DNA of 61,817 bases from JBAZCO01 sp041654915 (GTDB taxonomy: Bacteria > Bacillota > Clostridia > Christensenellales > DTU072). A program made the position numbers and the translations under genes. Positions 9,101 through 16,605 of this stretch are shown piece by piece. The notes beneath the pieces were generated by a model. It was not told where the DNA came from. It saw only the letters and a program-made list of their open reading frames with translations, and did not search any database. The stretch lies in the NCBI GenBank assembly GCA_041654915.1, contig JBAZCO010000001.1:1-61817 (forward strand). The letters run 5' to 3'. Positions within the stretch are counted from its first letter, which is position 1. Each line of letters opens with the position of its first letter.

Positions 9101-11474
9101 CTTTGGTTTGTGATTTTTCATGCAACAACTGTTCCTTGCTTTCTCCTGTCATGGCCTTAGAGTATAACTGCATTTGCTTGAAATACATTACCATCTTTAA
9201 GCCATAGAGCATAATGTCACTAAGCATCGGATTTATCTCTGCCCATAAATCACCGAGGGCGCCCTGTAATTCGTCTAACTTTAAATCCTTAAAGAAATCA
9301 TCACCAAGCCCACCAAAGCCCTCAAAGACACCTTTCATGTCAATAGGCGGCATATCGCCAAAATCAAGTTCTTCTAAATCGCCTATGCCTGTTTCAGCAG
9401 CCTCAGCAAGCTTATAAACTTCGTCAAAGGACATAAGACCTTTCATCGCCTTTTTGGTTGCACTGGCCGCATCATCTGCACTGTCGGACTGCCTTTTTTC
9501 TTCCTCAATTAAAGCATGGCTATAATCTTCTGCCTGTGCCTTAACTTCAGCGTTATACTTATCTATAGATTCTTGTATGTTGTCGTCTATTTCTTTAAAC
9601 TTTTCGCCGATGCTTGTGCCGCCGCCCATATCCTTTAAAGCAGCACCTACACGCTTGACCGCTTCTTTTACATCATTAAACTTCCCGGCTAAGGCTATAA
9701 CTAAACCAACAACAATCAACAACACCCCGATAACAGGCAAGAAACCCAAGGCGCCCGAAGCCCCGGCCGCTTTCATGGTCGCAGCCAATAACTGCGTATA
9801 AGCAATTGCACCGCCTATAGCAAGATGCACACCCTTAATTGCAATGGCTACAAAGCCCCAAATTCTGCTTACAGCGCCCACAACAAACATGGCAGCCTTA
9901 TATGCTAACAATGCGCCTAGAACTCGTTTAAGCCATAATTCTAGGGTTGCTACACCGCTTACGGAAGCACCTACGCTTTTGCCGAACATGCCGAAGGCGG
10001 CTGCAACAGAAGTAAATACACCGAAAAGGACACGCCCGTACCATGCCAAAGACCCTAGCACAGCGCTTATAATAGGTTTTATTTGGTTAAACACTATGCC
10101 GATAACTTGCGCTGCTTTAACAACAGCATTTATAGCGCTGACCGCACCATCGAACACTCCCGGCGGCAACAATGTTTTCAATGCCTTGCCCAAGCCTACC
10201 GCTTGGATAGCCTGATACATTCGCTCCACTTTTGGCATTATGGTATCAATTACACTGTCAACCGCACGGCGGATAGGATCCATAATACTAGACGAAACCA
10301 GTTCAAAGCTTTCACGCATATTGTTTATTTTCTGTTGGGTTGTTTTTTCCATGTTGTCCAAGGCTTGGCCATAGCGCTTATCTATACCGCGGACTATGGC
10401 ATTGATAGCTTTATTTGCTTCAATATTTAGATTAGCCCAACCTTTGGCCAGTTCATCTTGAGTTAAACCTAGCTCTTCGGCCAAAATATCAGAAACAGCT
10501 ACACCTGCTTCCGTTAATTGCCTTACTTCTTTAGCTGTTAGCTTACCTTTAGTGTAGATTTGACCTATAGCACGGGAAATGCGCTCCATTCTGGTTGGGT
10601 CACCGCTAACTGCTGTGGCTTTTTCAACTGCTCTCATTATATACATAAGGTTTTTAGCTTGTATGCCATAGGCAGTCAACAATCTTGTAGCGTCGATTAG
10701 GTTGCTTACATCAAATGGAGTGCGGATGGCTTCTTGCTTTAAGACCTCTAACAAGCCTTGTGCTTCCTTTTGTCCGCCGGCAAACATACCGCTAAAAGTT
10801 GCTTCTGCGGTATTTAGCGCAACAGACAACTCCCATGCGTCCGCAACCATGCCTTTAACCGCATTTACACCCTTATAGAAGGCTTGTGATAGAATAATCC
10901 CCTTAAATATGTTGGCAGTTGACCTTGCATAGCCCTGCATGCCCGACATGCTGCCTTTGGCTTTACGTATATATGCAGCTACATCTTTAGCATAGACCGA
11001 TAGTCTTGCGCTATGTGCGGTTGTTTTTAGAGTCGCTTTTTCAAGCTGTAATGCGGCTACCGTTTGTTTGTTAGAACTTGCCGATGCTTGCTCTGCTGCT
11101 ATGCGTTTGTTTACGTAGTCGAGTTGTTTTTGAAGAATGGTTGTTATTCGTTCTTGACTTTTTTGGTAACTTGACATAGACATAGACCGCATTTGGTCTA
11201 TTGAACGTTCATATGCTGCCTGCTCTCGTGCCGCTTGCCTTTGTGCTGCTGCTTGCTGTCTTTGTGCAGCCGCTTGCTGTTGTTGTGCTTGCCTTTGCTG
11301 TTGCGCTGCTTGCTTTATTGCAGCGGTTTGTTGTTTTATGGCCGAGGATACGGTAAGTTTTATAGGCTTGCTGCCAAGTTTAGCTATTTCAGCTTCAGCA
11401 CGTTTTAAATCCGCTGCAAGCTGACTTAAATCTGCACCTATGCCTACCTTTAGTTCTGTAATATTATTTGGCAT
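6156..11474 (-). CDS. Tail tape measure protein (1772 aa)
   Basis: This is the longest gene. It sets tail length and runs through the tail tube. The N terminus (ITELKVGIGADLSQL) is the usual opening of siphovirus tape measures and is followed by a Gln/Ala-rich coiled coil. Residues about 780-885 hold tandem 14-residue repeats (AQTQEDIEQKLQEK). Residues about 1000-1350 hold four hydrophobic repeats, each carrying an AWEP motif, which would make transmembrane segments during DNA injection. The ATG at 11474 follows AGGGGG; a GTG at 11477 is also possible. Its stop overlaps the terminase stop in antiparallel fashion. No lytic peptidase domain was recognised. Confidence 0.92.
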   Translation of the reverse strand: MPNNITELKVGIGADLSQLAADLKRAEAEIAKLGSKPIKLTVSSAIKQQTAAIKQAAQQQRQAQQQQAAAQRQQAAAQRQAAREQAAYERSIDQMRSMSMSSYQKSQERITTILQKQLDYVNKRIAAEQASASSNKQTVAALQLEKATLKTTAHSARLSVYAKDVAAYIRKAKGSMSGMQGYARSTANIFKGIILSQAFYKGVNAVKGMVADAWELSVALNTAEATFSGMFAGGQKEAQGLLEVLKQEAIRTPFDVSNLIDATRLLTAYGIQAKNLMYIMRAVEKATAVSGDPTRMERISRAIGQIYTKGKLTAKEVRQLTEAGVAVSDILAEELGLTQDELAKGWANLNIEANKAINAIVRGIDKRYGQALDNMEKTTQQKINNMRESFELVSSSIMDPIRRAVDSVIDTIMPKVERMYQAIQAVGLGKALKTLLPPGVFDGAVSAINAVVKAAQVIGIVFNQIKPIISAVLGSLAWYGRVLFGVFTSVAAAFGMFGKSVGASVSGVATLELWLKRVLGALLAYKAAMFVVGAVSRIWGFVAIAIKGVHLAIGGAIAYTQLLAATMKAAGASGALGFLPVIGVLLIVVGLVIALAGKFNDVKEAVKRVGAALKDMGGGTSIGEKFKEIDDNIQESIDKYNAEVKAQAEDYSHALIEEEKRQSDSADDAASATKKAMKGLMSFDEVYKLAEAAETGIGDLEELDFGDMPPIDMKGVFEGFGGLGDDFFKDLKLDELQGALGDLWAEINPMLSDIMLYGLKMVMYFKQMQLYSKAMTGESKEQLLHEKSQTKEDIEQKLQEKAQTQEDIEQKLQEKAQTQEDIEQKLQEKAQTQEDIEQLLQERSQTIEDKEQLLQEKMQTTEDKEQLLQEKMQTAEDKEQALLSKGGGGAGGGISGGGLEGKGTAAALGLLNVAQLVTDVKLISDDIKALKEDSSDASAWLSLFVNGLMAAVDALQLFAAGKILFGAGKGVAGKVGGKVAGKAASKAASAAPPVDLDSTTVDTLNQSTGQLNPKLSSLAKNLAMGLVILAEVAAAAILIVGAIWVLGKMLEQVGIAWEPVIENAGTVAISMGIGVAILAAIGAITAALGKAGASLVADIAIGIAVLALIGAAAALFLAEIWAIGKALDEIRIAWEPVLENGETVLLAIGLGTALLVAIGAICAVLGMVGTPLLASIAIGIAMLALIGVAAGLFLLEIWAIGKGLDEIRKAWEPVLEHGDTVLAAIGLGTALLVAVGAVCALLGVAAVASAGLLPLAIGLGIAMLLEVGVAVGLFILEIWAIGKGLEQIGIAWEPVLENGENIAKAIEIGTDLLIAIGAVTALLGAASIASVGLLPLAIGLGTALLVQLTEAFITFTQSLIKVAKELSDNLAPALARLNVKLPSLSRDMEDFVGFMKEFAGHVVTYTKVSAIAGLSGTIDTIIGWFTKDPVQKLADDIAKIEKQLIGLNDKLRLANPELRSAVRLLTDYGKLMGEMAEITKGNSNTTLPDKIFTNLQEAGKKLVTGFGDGIKKNTKSVKTAMEAVYKEVEKADGSTSKYKDKGKKIASSVADGIKSNTSTATSGFKSMLNNMLTLMEQFTGRIATGLNDMLSGFSKTMKSLSTSTSGSVSYSKMSGGKLSRLADGGIIQAARGVQMLRKPTMLASNVEAGEAGAEVVFPLENTPFIKAFANDIANAVSRVNMQTSAQNINIQMEQARAGVAQDKFNAPSAKEISDAIRSWFTPQMQSLHDVLEEDRTLEVTVPPTSNALWRAILSELKAVNASSGARGFSAIS
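7440..8400 (-). repeat. Four tandem hydrophobic repeats (about 230-243 bp) in tape measure
   Basis: The bases encoding AWEP recur near 7597, 7840, 8071 and 8301, each followed on the coding strand by a Gly/Ala/Leu/Ile-rich stretch and a WAIGK motif. The unit is about 77-80 residues. The copies have diverged at both base and residue level, so this is an old internal duplication. Confidence 0.85.
8830..9140 (-). repeat. 42-bp tandem repeats encoding a coiled coil in tape measure
   Basis: About seven to eight tandem units of 42 bp encode the 14-residue pattern QTxEDxEQxLQEK, i.e. two heptads per unit, which predicts a long regular coiled coil. The middle units are nearly identical and the outer ones have drifted, typical of copy-number slippage. 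Confidence 0.88.
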
Positions 11475-11496
11475 CACCGTATCCCCCTTGAATTAA

Positions 11497-13557
11497 TTAT
11501 AATACCGTTTTCCTGTAAACCGTTGTACCACTAGTAAAATATCTATACATTTTGTTATTTAGACACATTTCTTTTCGCTCTCTGTATTTATGCGGGTCAC
11601 GATAATAGGAGTGTTTTTTTTCTTTGTCATAATATCGCACCATAGAATAATGCTTTGCCTCTTTCCAACCCGTCGCTTCAAACGACACTCCATCAAAGTA
11701 ATCGTTCAAGACCAAATATTCTATTGTTTGCCCAGCTTGCATTGTGTTCATAACAGCCTTTAACAACCTGCTTGCGCCGCCAATAATGCTTGTGTTTTGT
11801 TTGAAGCACATTCTGCTAATGGTTATATCCGCATTATTTTTATTTCCCTTGTCTACCAGCTTTATTTTCTTTGCATAGCAAATTGCACCTACAATCTCGC
11901 CCTTGTGCTTTAATGCAAAATAACCACTCCCACGAGCTGCGCCCTGAATATGGTTTTCACGGAAAAATGGATTGCACTCTTTGCTGTCACTTGCCACTAA
12001 CCTACAATTACGAGCATAAATCCTATGCTCATTCATGCCGAGTGCATTTCTTATAACGCTTTCAAGTATGGGTCTTATTCTGTCATCAGACCACTCTATA
12101 TCCCATATCTGGAATAACCTGATTCCTTCGTTCTTGCTTTCAATAAATTTACTATAATGATATGATTGCGGCTTTCCGCCCCGATTGTCCCTATTTTCTT
12201 CCTGTTCAGTAAATAGCGTTTGATGGGTGCGTATGTCATTAAACTCAAAGCCTATGTTATGATCTGGTAAATAAAAATCTATTTCTTTGGGTTTTATTTG
12301 TTGCCTATCGTTAATAACAACATTATCTGCGAGTGTACACAAAAACTCATAGAAATTATATGGTGTCCTTGCTAGGTTGCAAGCAGGACATGCCGTTTGG
12401 CTATCCACGCTTTTAAGTTCAGCCTCGCCGATCTGCCTTTCAAACTCACCGTGTTTTTCGCAGACAAATATTGCATTATCTTTTGTTGTAATCTCTGCAT
12501 TGTCCACCTTTTGTTTGTAATCATCTCTTAATTGATGATATATCGAATACGATTGCTTACGCCTGTTTTTTGACGCTTTTTCTTGCCCGCACGTAGGGCA
12601 GCCAAACCCCCTTTTGCGTTGTGTCAATGATTGCCAATACTCGCCATGTATCTCACAAATAAACGGCACCTTATCATGTGAGTGAAACTCTTTTTGCGCT
12701 ACCCTATCTTTATAGTCAGGTCTTATATCATCAAAGTTATAAGCCATGCGCCCATTAAGGGCAGAAAGGACTTTTCCGCATTCAGGGCACCCACCGCCAC
12801 GATTATGAGTAACCAATCTTTGCCAATATTCACCATGTTCTTTGCACATGAAAGGCACTTTGTCTGTGCTTAACATTTCACCATTACGTACTTTCTTTCT
12901 GTAGTCTTTTCTTATTTCATGCATAAAATCATAATCACGCTTCCTGTTCTTGAAGCCACGCTTTTTAGCAGAACATTTTAAATGCCTATTCCCCTGCTTA
13001 TAGCTTGTGATGATCATGGAGTAATATTCTTTGCATATTTCACACCGAAACCTAACCTTATCCTCGGCTCCATATTCGCCAGACAACAATTTTTCCCTAT
13101 CAACAGGATGGACAATGCTTAAGAAGTCATACTTAAGTGCGTTTCGTGCTTTTGTTTTGCTTTTTCGCCTTCTTTTAACACACATAGGGCAACGTTGCCC
13201 TTGCGCTCCGATAACATCTTGCACCCTTGCAGTAAATTCGCCATGCTCTTGGCATGTAAAGGTTGCTTTTTTGCCTACACCTTTATAGGTTTCTTTAACA
13301 ATTTTATACGGAGAGCGTGCCTGCGTATCAGCGAAAGTTCTCTCATAATATGCCTTGTAGTTTTGCTTTGGATAGCATTTCTTACAATGCTGCCTACCTG
13401 CCCTAACATTGCCGGGGTATGCTTGAAACTCACCATGCGTAGGGCACTCAAATGTTGCCTTAATATTTGCATTGACATATGTTTCAAGTATCATGCCATA
13501 CCCCCGCCTTTCTTTAATATCTTTTGCCATCTTGCTTGCGTTCTTGTTTCTTGACAT
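11497..13557 (-). CDS. Free-standing homing endonuclease-like protein, zinc-ribbon array plus Vsr-like nuclease (copy 1)
   Basis: This 686-residue protein sits between tail genes. The N-terminal 400 residues are six or so repeats of a small treble-clef-like unit (a pattern DKVxFxCxxHGEYxQ, then GCPxCG) and probably read DNA. Residues about 430-500 hold a PD-(D/E)XK core (KPKEIDFYLP, IGFEFND, H) like Vsr-type homing nucleases. The last 190 residues form a separate domain (SRMCF, IIGGASRLLKAV, YLVLNDYFDG) also present in the second copy. The ATG at 13557 follows AAAAGGAG; earlier starts lack such a site. It has its own promoter at 13596-13625. Nuclease activity is inferred from the motif. Confidence 0.75.
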   Translation of the reverse strand: MSRNKNASKMAKDIKERRGYGMILETYVNANIKATFECPTHGEFQAYPGNVRAGRQHCKKCYPKQNYKAYYERTFADTQARSPYKIVKETYKGVGKKATFTCQEHGEFTARVQDVIGAQGQRCPMCVKRRRKSKTKARNALKYDFLSIVHPVDREKLLSGEYGAEDKVRFRCEICKEYYSMIITSYKQGNRHLKCSAKKRGFKNRKRDYDFMHEIRKDYRKKVRNGEMLSTDKVPFMCKEHGEYWQRLVTHNRGGGCPECGKVLSALNGRMAYNFDDIRPDYKDRVAQKEFHSHDKVPFICEIHGEYWQSLTQRKRGFGCPTCGQEKASKNRRKQSYSIYHQLRDDYKQKVDNAEITTKDNAIFVCEKHGEFERQIGEAELKSVDSQTACPACNLARTPYNFYEFLCTLADNVVINDRQQIKPKEIDFYLPDHNIGFEFNDIRTHQTLFTEQEENRDNRGGKPQSYHYSKFIESKNEGIRLFQIWDIEWSDDRIRPILESVIRNALGMNEHRIYARNCRLVASDSKECNPFFRENHIQGAARGSGYFALKHKGEIVGAICYAKKIKLVDKGNKNNADITISRMCFKQNTSIIGGASRLLKAVMNTMQAGQTIEYLVLNDYFDGVSFEATGWKEAKHYSMVRYYDKEKKHSYYRDPHKYRERKEMCLNNKMYRYFTSGTTVYRKTVL

Positions 13558-13595
13558 ATGAGTGCTCCTTTTCATGCGTGTTAGCTTACTCATAC

Positions 13596-13625
13596 ATTAT
13601 ATCACGATGCAAGCATGTTATCCAA
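13596..13625 (-). promoter_or_regulatory. Promoter for homing endonuclease copy 1
   Basis: On the minus strand TTGGAT (13625-13620) is followed after 18 bases by TATAAT (13601-13596), with a TG two bases before the -10 box. It lies over the 3' end of the upstream tail gene, so the mobile gene need not rely on late transcription. Confidence 0.55.
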
Positions 13626-14025
13626 GTTTTCTCTTTATATTTTCTTTCAATTCAGGTACAACCCTATCCCTATGTTTTCGCCAGCCCTCATACAAAATTT
13701 CACCTTCCCAGTTAAGCTCGTTCGGGCCTGGTTGCATCATATATTCGCTTGCTTCGGTGTTTTCCCAACCACCGACATGCCCAGGCTCACCAAAATGTAC
13801 TTCACCTTCAATTTCGGTTTCGCCATAATTAACTTTATAAGACGGCACATTACTTTTAAGTGAGTCTTGCAGGTTGCCTGTTTGCACGGGCACCCTATTG
13901 CGTGCATCCATATATATATCCTCGCATATTTCGCTTATTTTTTCTGCACAAGCATCCGTAACTTGCATTTTTATATAATCAAACGCTCTGCTTAATTTAT
14001 TTAATTCGCTTTGTTTTAATGACAT
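13618..14025 (-). CDS. HK97 gp10-like tail/neck component
   Basis: A 135-residue protein with ARNRVPVQTGNLQDSLKS at residues 40-57, the hallmark of HK97 gp10/minor tail proteins that sit at the neck or tail end. It has acidic and aromatic residues afterwards (GWENTEASEYM) and a basic C terminus. It lies far from the other connector genes, just before the endonuclease and tape measure, which is an unusual place for this family. The ATG at 14025 has a weak ribosome site but is preceded in frame by a 12-codon mini-ORF with a strong one. Confidence 0.7.
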   Translation of the reverse strand: MSLKQSELNKLSRAFDYIKMQVTDACAEKISEICEDIYMDARNRVPVQTGNLQDSLKSNVPSYKVNYGETEIEGEVHFGEPGHVGGWENTEASEYMMQPGPNELNWEGEILYEGWRKHRDRVVPELKENIKRKLG

Positions 14026-14028
14026 TCT

Positions 14029-14067
14029 TTAGCCCACTTTACCGATTATTTTCAATTTGTTTTCCAT
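14029..14067 (-). CDS. 12-codon leader ORF before gp10-like gene
   Basis: An ATG at 14067 after a strong AGGAGG site encodes MENKLKIIGKVG and stops at 14029. The next gene's ATG lies four bases on and is in the same frame. It may serve as a coupling leader, or the TAA may have interrupted an originally longer protein. Confidence 0.4.
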   Translation of the reverse strand: MENKLKIIGKVG

Positions 14068-14078
14068 AGGTTACCCTC

Positions 14079-14431
14079 CTAGCTATCTATCCTTGACCAT
14101 GCACTCCATGTGCTTGTGCTGTAGTTATAGTATCTGCGGTGTATCTGCACGCCGTTGACCATGTATGCAATTTGGTTTTTGTGCCCCGTGTCGGTCGATA
14201 CTGTGTGTATCCAATAATAATTTGCCGACGGTGCATTTGTCGCCGTGTTACTTATGTATGACCACTCGTCCCGTCAGGTTGCTTGAAGTCAACATACACC
14301 TTGGGACCTGCCCCAAAGCTATCAGCAACGCCCTCCCACAGCACTACCTTAAGCGGTGTGAGATTGTCGTGTTGCAGAGTAGTGAGGGACAGGACAGCGG
14401 AGCGATTAGATTGTACTTTTAAATTATTCAT
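14079..14431 (-). CDS. Baseplate/tail-fibre protein with a -1 frame break
   Basis: Read from the ATG at 14431 (AGGAGG upstream), the first frame gives a beta-rich domain (NLKVQSNRSAVLSL, then PKVYVDFKQPDG) and stops at 14252. In the -1 frame from 14270 the sequence continues DEWSYISNTATNAP and ends WSAWSRIDS at 14079, a repeat-type ending common in phage fibres. Together they make about 117 residues. The break is at a GGG (14272-14270); one extra G, or a -1 shift, joins the parts. I take it as one gene that is either frameshifted by mutation or sequencing error, or recoded. As sequenced, conventional translation gives 59 residues. Confidence 0.6.
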
Positions 14432-14570
14432 GTTCCTCCTCCGCTTTTTCTTCTATCGGCTTAATGTTTTGATTGAGTTCCGATATCAGTTGTGCAACTT
14501 CCGCATAAGGCTTTGTTGCAAGATACCTGATTATTTTATTAAGCACTTCCTGTTCGATTTCAAACTTCAT
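14424..14570 (-). CDS. Small hypothetical protein (48 aa) upstream of fibre gene
   Basis: The ATG at 14570 follows GGAGG. The product starts MKFEIEQEVLNKIIRYLAT and ends in an acidic tail. It overlaps the fibre gene start by eight bases, so the two are coupled. It looks helical and may be a fibre chaperone or adaptor, by position only. Confidence 0.6.
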   Translation of the reverse strand: MKFEIEQEVLNKIIRYLATKPYAEVAQLISELNQNIKPIEEKAEEEHE

Positions 14571-14579
14571 AGTTTCCTC

Positions 14580-14891
14580 CTACTTTGTTATTATTATTTT
14601 GTACTCAAAGTTATTCGTACTTAATGTTTTGTTAGACAGATTAGTAATTGTGATTAATACTAAGTTTTCTGAAATAACTTTACCCTGTATATAAAAATTA
14701 CCTGATACTATGCCTTCTACTATTACATCAACTTTATCTCTTGGTTTTGCGCCCTGTAGTTCTATTTCAAAATATTCATAACAGCCACTTTCAAGTTCAA
14801 CTATTTCGTGGTAGGTATAAGTTGTTTTTTCGCAACTGCATATCGTAAAACATAAAACTATAATCATCAATAAAATTAATATCTTTTTCAT
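14580..14891 (-). CDS. Predicted small lipoprotein (103 aa)
   Basis: The ATG at 14891 after AGGAGGG gives MKKILILLMIIVLCFTICSC, a lipoprotein-type signal peptide with a Cys after a near-canonical lipobox (ICSC). The mature part is a short beta-rich domain of about 80 residues. It would be anchored on the outer face of the host membrane. Phage lipoproteins of similar size often block superinfection, but here that is inference. It lies within the tail operon between the fibre genes, so it is likely made late. Confidence 0.65.
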   Translation of the reverse strand: MKKILILLMIIVLCFTICSCEKTTYTYHEIVELESGCYEYFEIELQGAKPRDKVDVIVEGIVSGNFYIQGKVISENLVLITITNLSNKTLSTNNFEYKIIITK

Positions 14892-14901
14892 AAACCCTCC
14901 T

Positions 14902-16605
14902 TTATGGGGTTGGATTAACCAATAACCCACCAATAAACATCATTCCGTATGCAACACCGCTCCAACCAGCCGAATAACTTGATGCATATGTATTCCAAAC
15001 ATAATATCCTGTGCTTGCATAATATCTTCCCGCTCGCATATATCCTGTACTCGCATCCACTGAATATGATTCGTTTGCAACAACTCCACAGCCTATTCTT
15101 TTACAAGTTATCCAGGTGCCATCATCACTCGTACCACCTACTATATTTGCGTTATTAACTAATATATTACTACCAACTTTCGGTCTTATGTTTACGTTAC
15201 CCACTTCATTGGCTATATGAAAATCATAAGTACCAGTATTACCAAACCCTAAGTAGCCTTGTCTTGTCGTGTTGTTTGATTCCATGAACTGGAAGTAAGA
15301 TGTATTCCCTGTTCCTGTACCAGAACCCCTTAATTTTGTAGTATTTACAAGACCACCGGGTATTGTAACAACACCTGTAGAACCCTTTATTGAGAAATGG
15401 TCGCCATAAGTCCCGCCTATAACAAAATCAGCGTCTGTATTTTGAGTTTCTATATACCAAGGCGGTGTATCGCTAACACCAATATTTAATGATTCTGAAT
15501 ACAGTGTAGGAATATCCACCCAAGCAGGAGCAACGACCATTGAGGGGTCTGTTGAACCGCTTTGAGCATTAAAAGCTATTGCATTTCCACCCGCTTCAAT
15601 GAACAAGCAATCCCCTAAAGCTGAGCCCCACCAACTATCGGAAATATATTCGCTTCTTATGTTCCCAACGCTTGCACCTGCACGATGAAATTCTAAGCGG
15701 TCATATTCTACTTCTACGCGAAGAACATCAGAAACATATCCATGCAGACCTGTTGAATCCAAGACAAGTTTATCTGTTCCATTTGTTACTACAATCTCTG
15801 CATTATCCAAATCAAAGTAAGTTGAGCCGTCAGGAGATTTAAGCATACCGGCTGTTATCCAATCCGCATTCAAGCCAACAGTAGATATCAGCCTAAATAT
15901 TGCATTACCTGTTTGGTCTACGCCGTACTGCCATACAGGAGAACCGTCATTCCAACCAGTATTTGTCCAGGCATATGCCCCTGCGGTCTGAATAGCAATA
16001 AAATCGCTTTGTTCAATATACGGATGATCATGAGCATAAATTACCTTGCTACCTCCCGGTTGCGTTATTTCGGTGGTATATAGCCCAGACAAAGCATTAG
16101 CATATTCATTTAAACTCGCTAATTCCTCGGACATGTTTTCAGTCAGGTTTTCTTCTAACTCCTCTGCTACCTTCAGCAACTCGCTTAAACTTGGGTCATC
16201 AATAACAAATGAGGTTAGCTCTATATTTTCGCCCACATCCAAAGTAGCCTCTATTTTTATATCTATATGATCGAAAAAACCAAACCTGCCACTTGTAATA
16301 ACTATTTCTTGATTTATTACGCCATCGCTATTCCCATGCAAGTAAATAAAGTGCTTTTCTACCTCCATGTCACCTTCATCGGAAACAGGCGGTACATGAA
16401 ATGCTATCTGGCAACGCAAGGCTTGCGGGTGTGATACAATACCACGGATATATAGGTTGCCGCCTGATAACCCCGCCTCCTCGCCTGTTACAATAACCCT
16501 TACATACGCACCCACACCATGAAAGGTAAACTCATCATCCGCCACTCTCGTCACACCCTCGTAAGTCCATTGACCGGTATTACTATCAGGATAAATATTT
16601 GCCAT
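14902..16605 (-). CDS. Large baseplate/fibre protein (567 aa)
   Basis: A tail-tip protein beginning MANIYPDSNTGQWTYEG, with an N-terminal carbohydrate-binding-like beta domain (residues 1-130), a helical linker (SELLKVAEELEENL), then beta-rich segments such as SPDGSTYFDLDNAEIVV and many Gly/Asn/Thr-rich repeats typical of receptor-binding tips. The segment TAGMLKSPDGSTYFDL is common in siphovirus baseplate and prophage-tail proteins. AAGGAGG precedes its ATG, and it follows the hub gene without a gap. The C terminus overlaps the intergenic leader of the lipoprotein gene. Receptor binding is inferred. Confidence 0.75.
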   Translation of the reverse strand: MANIYPDSNTGQWTYEGVTRVADDEFTFHGVGAYVRVIVTGEEAGLSGGNLYIRGIVSHPQALRCQIAFHVPPVSDEGDMEVEKHFIYLHGNSDGVINQEIVITSGRFGFFDHIDIKIEATLDVGENIELTSFVIDDPSLSELLKVAEELEENLTENMSEELASLNEYANALSGLYTTEITQPGGSKVIYAHDHPYIEQSDFIAIQTAGAYAWTNTGWNDGSPVWQYGVDQTGNAIFRLISTVGLNADWITAGMLKSPDGSTYFDLDNAEIVVTNGTDKLVLDSTGLHGYVSDVLRVEVEYDRLEFHRAGASVGNIRSEYISDSWWGSALGDCLFIEAGGNAIAFNAQSGSTDPSMVVAPAWVDIPTLYSESLNIGVSDTPPWYIETQNTDADFVIGGTYGDHFSIKGSTGVVTIPGGLVNTTKLRGSGTGTGNTSYFQFMESNNTTRQGYLGFGNTGTYDFHIANEVGNVNIRPKVGSNILVNNANIVGGTSDDGTWITCKRIGCGVVANESYSVDASTGYMRAGRYYASTGYYVWNTYASSYSAGWSGVAYGMMFIGGLLVNPTP

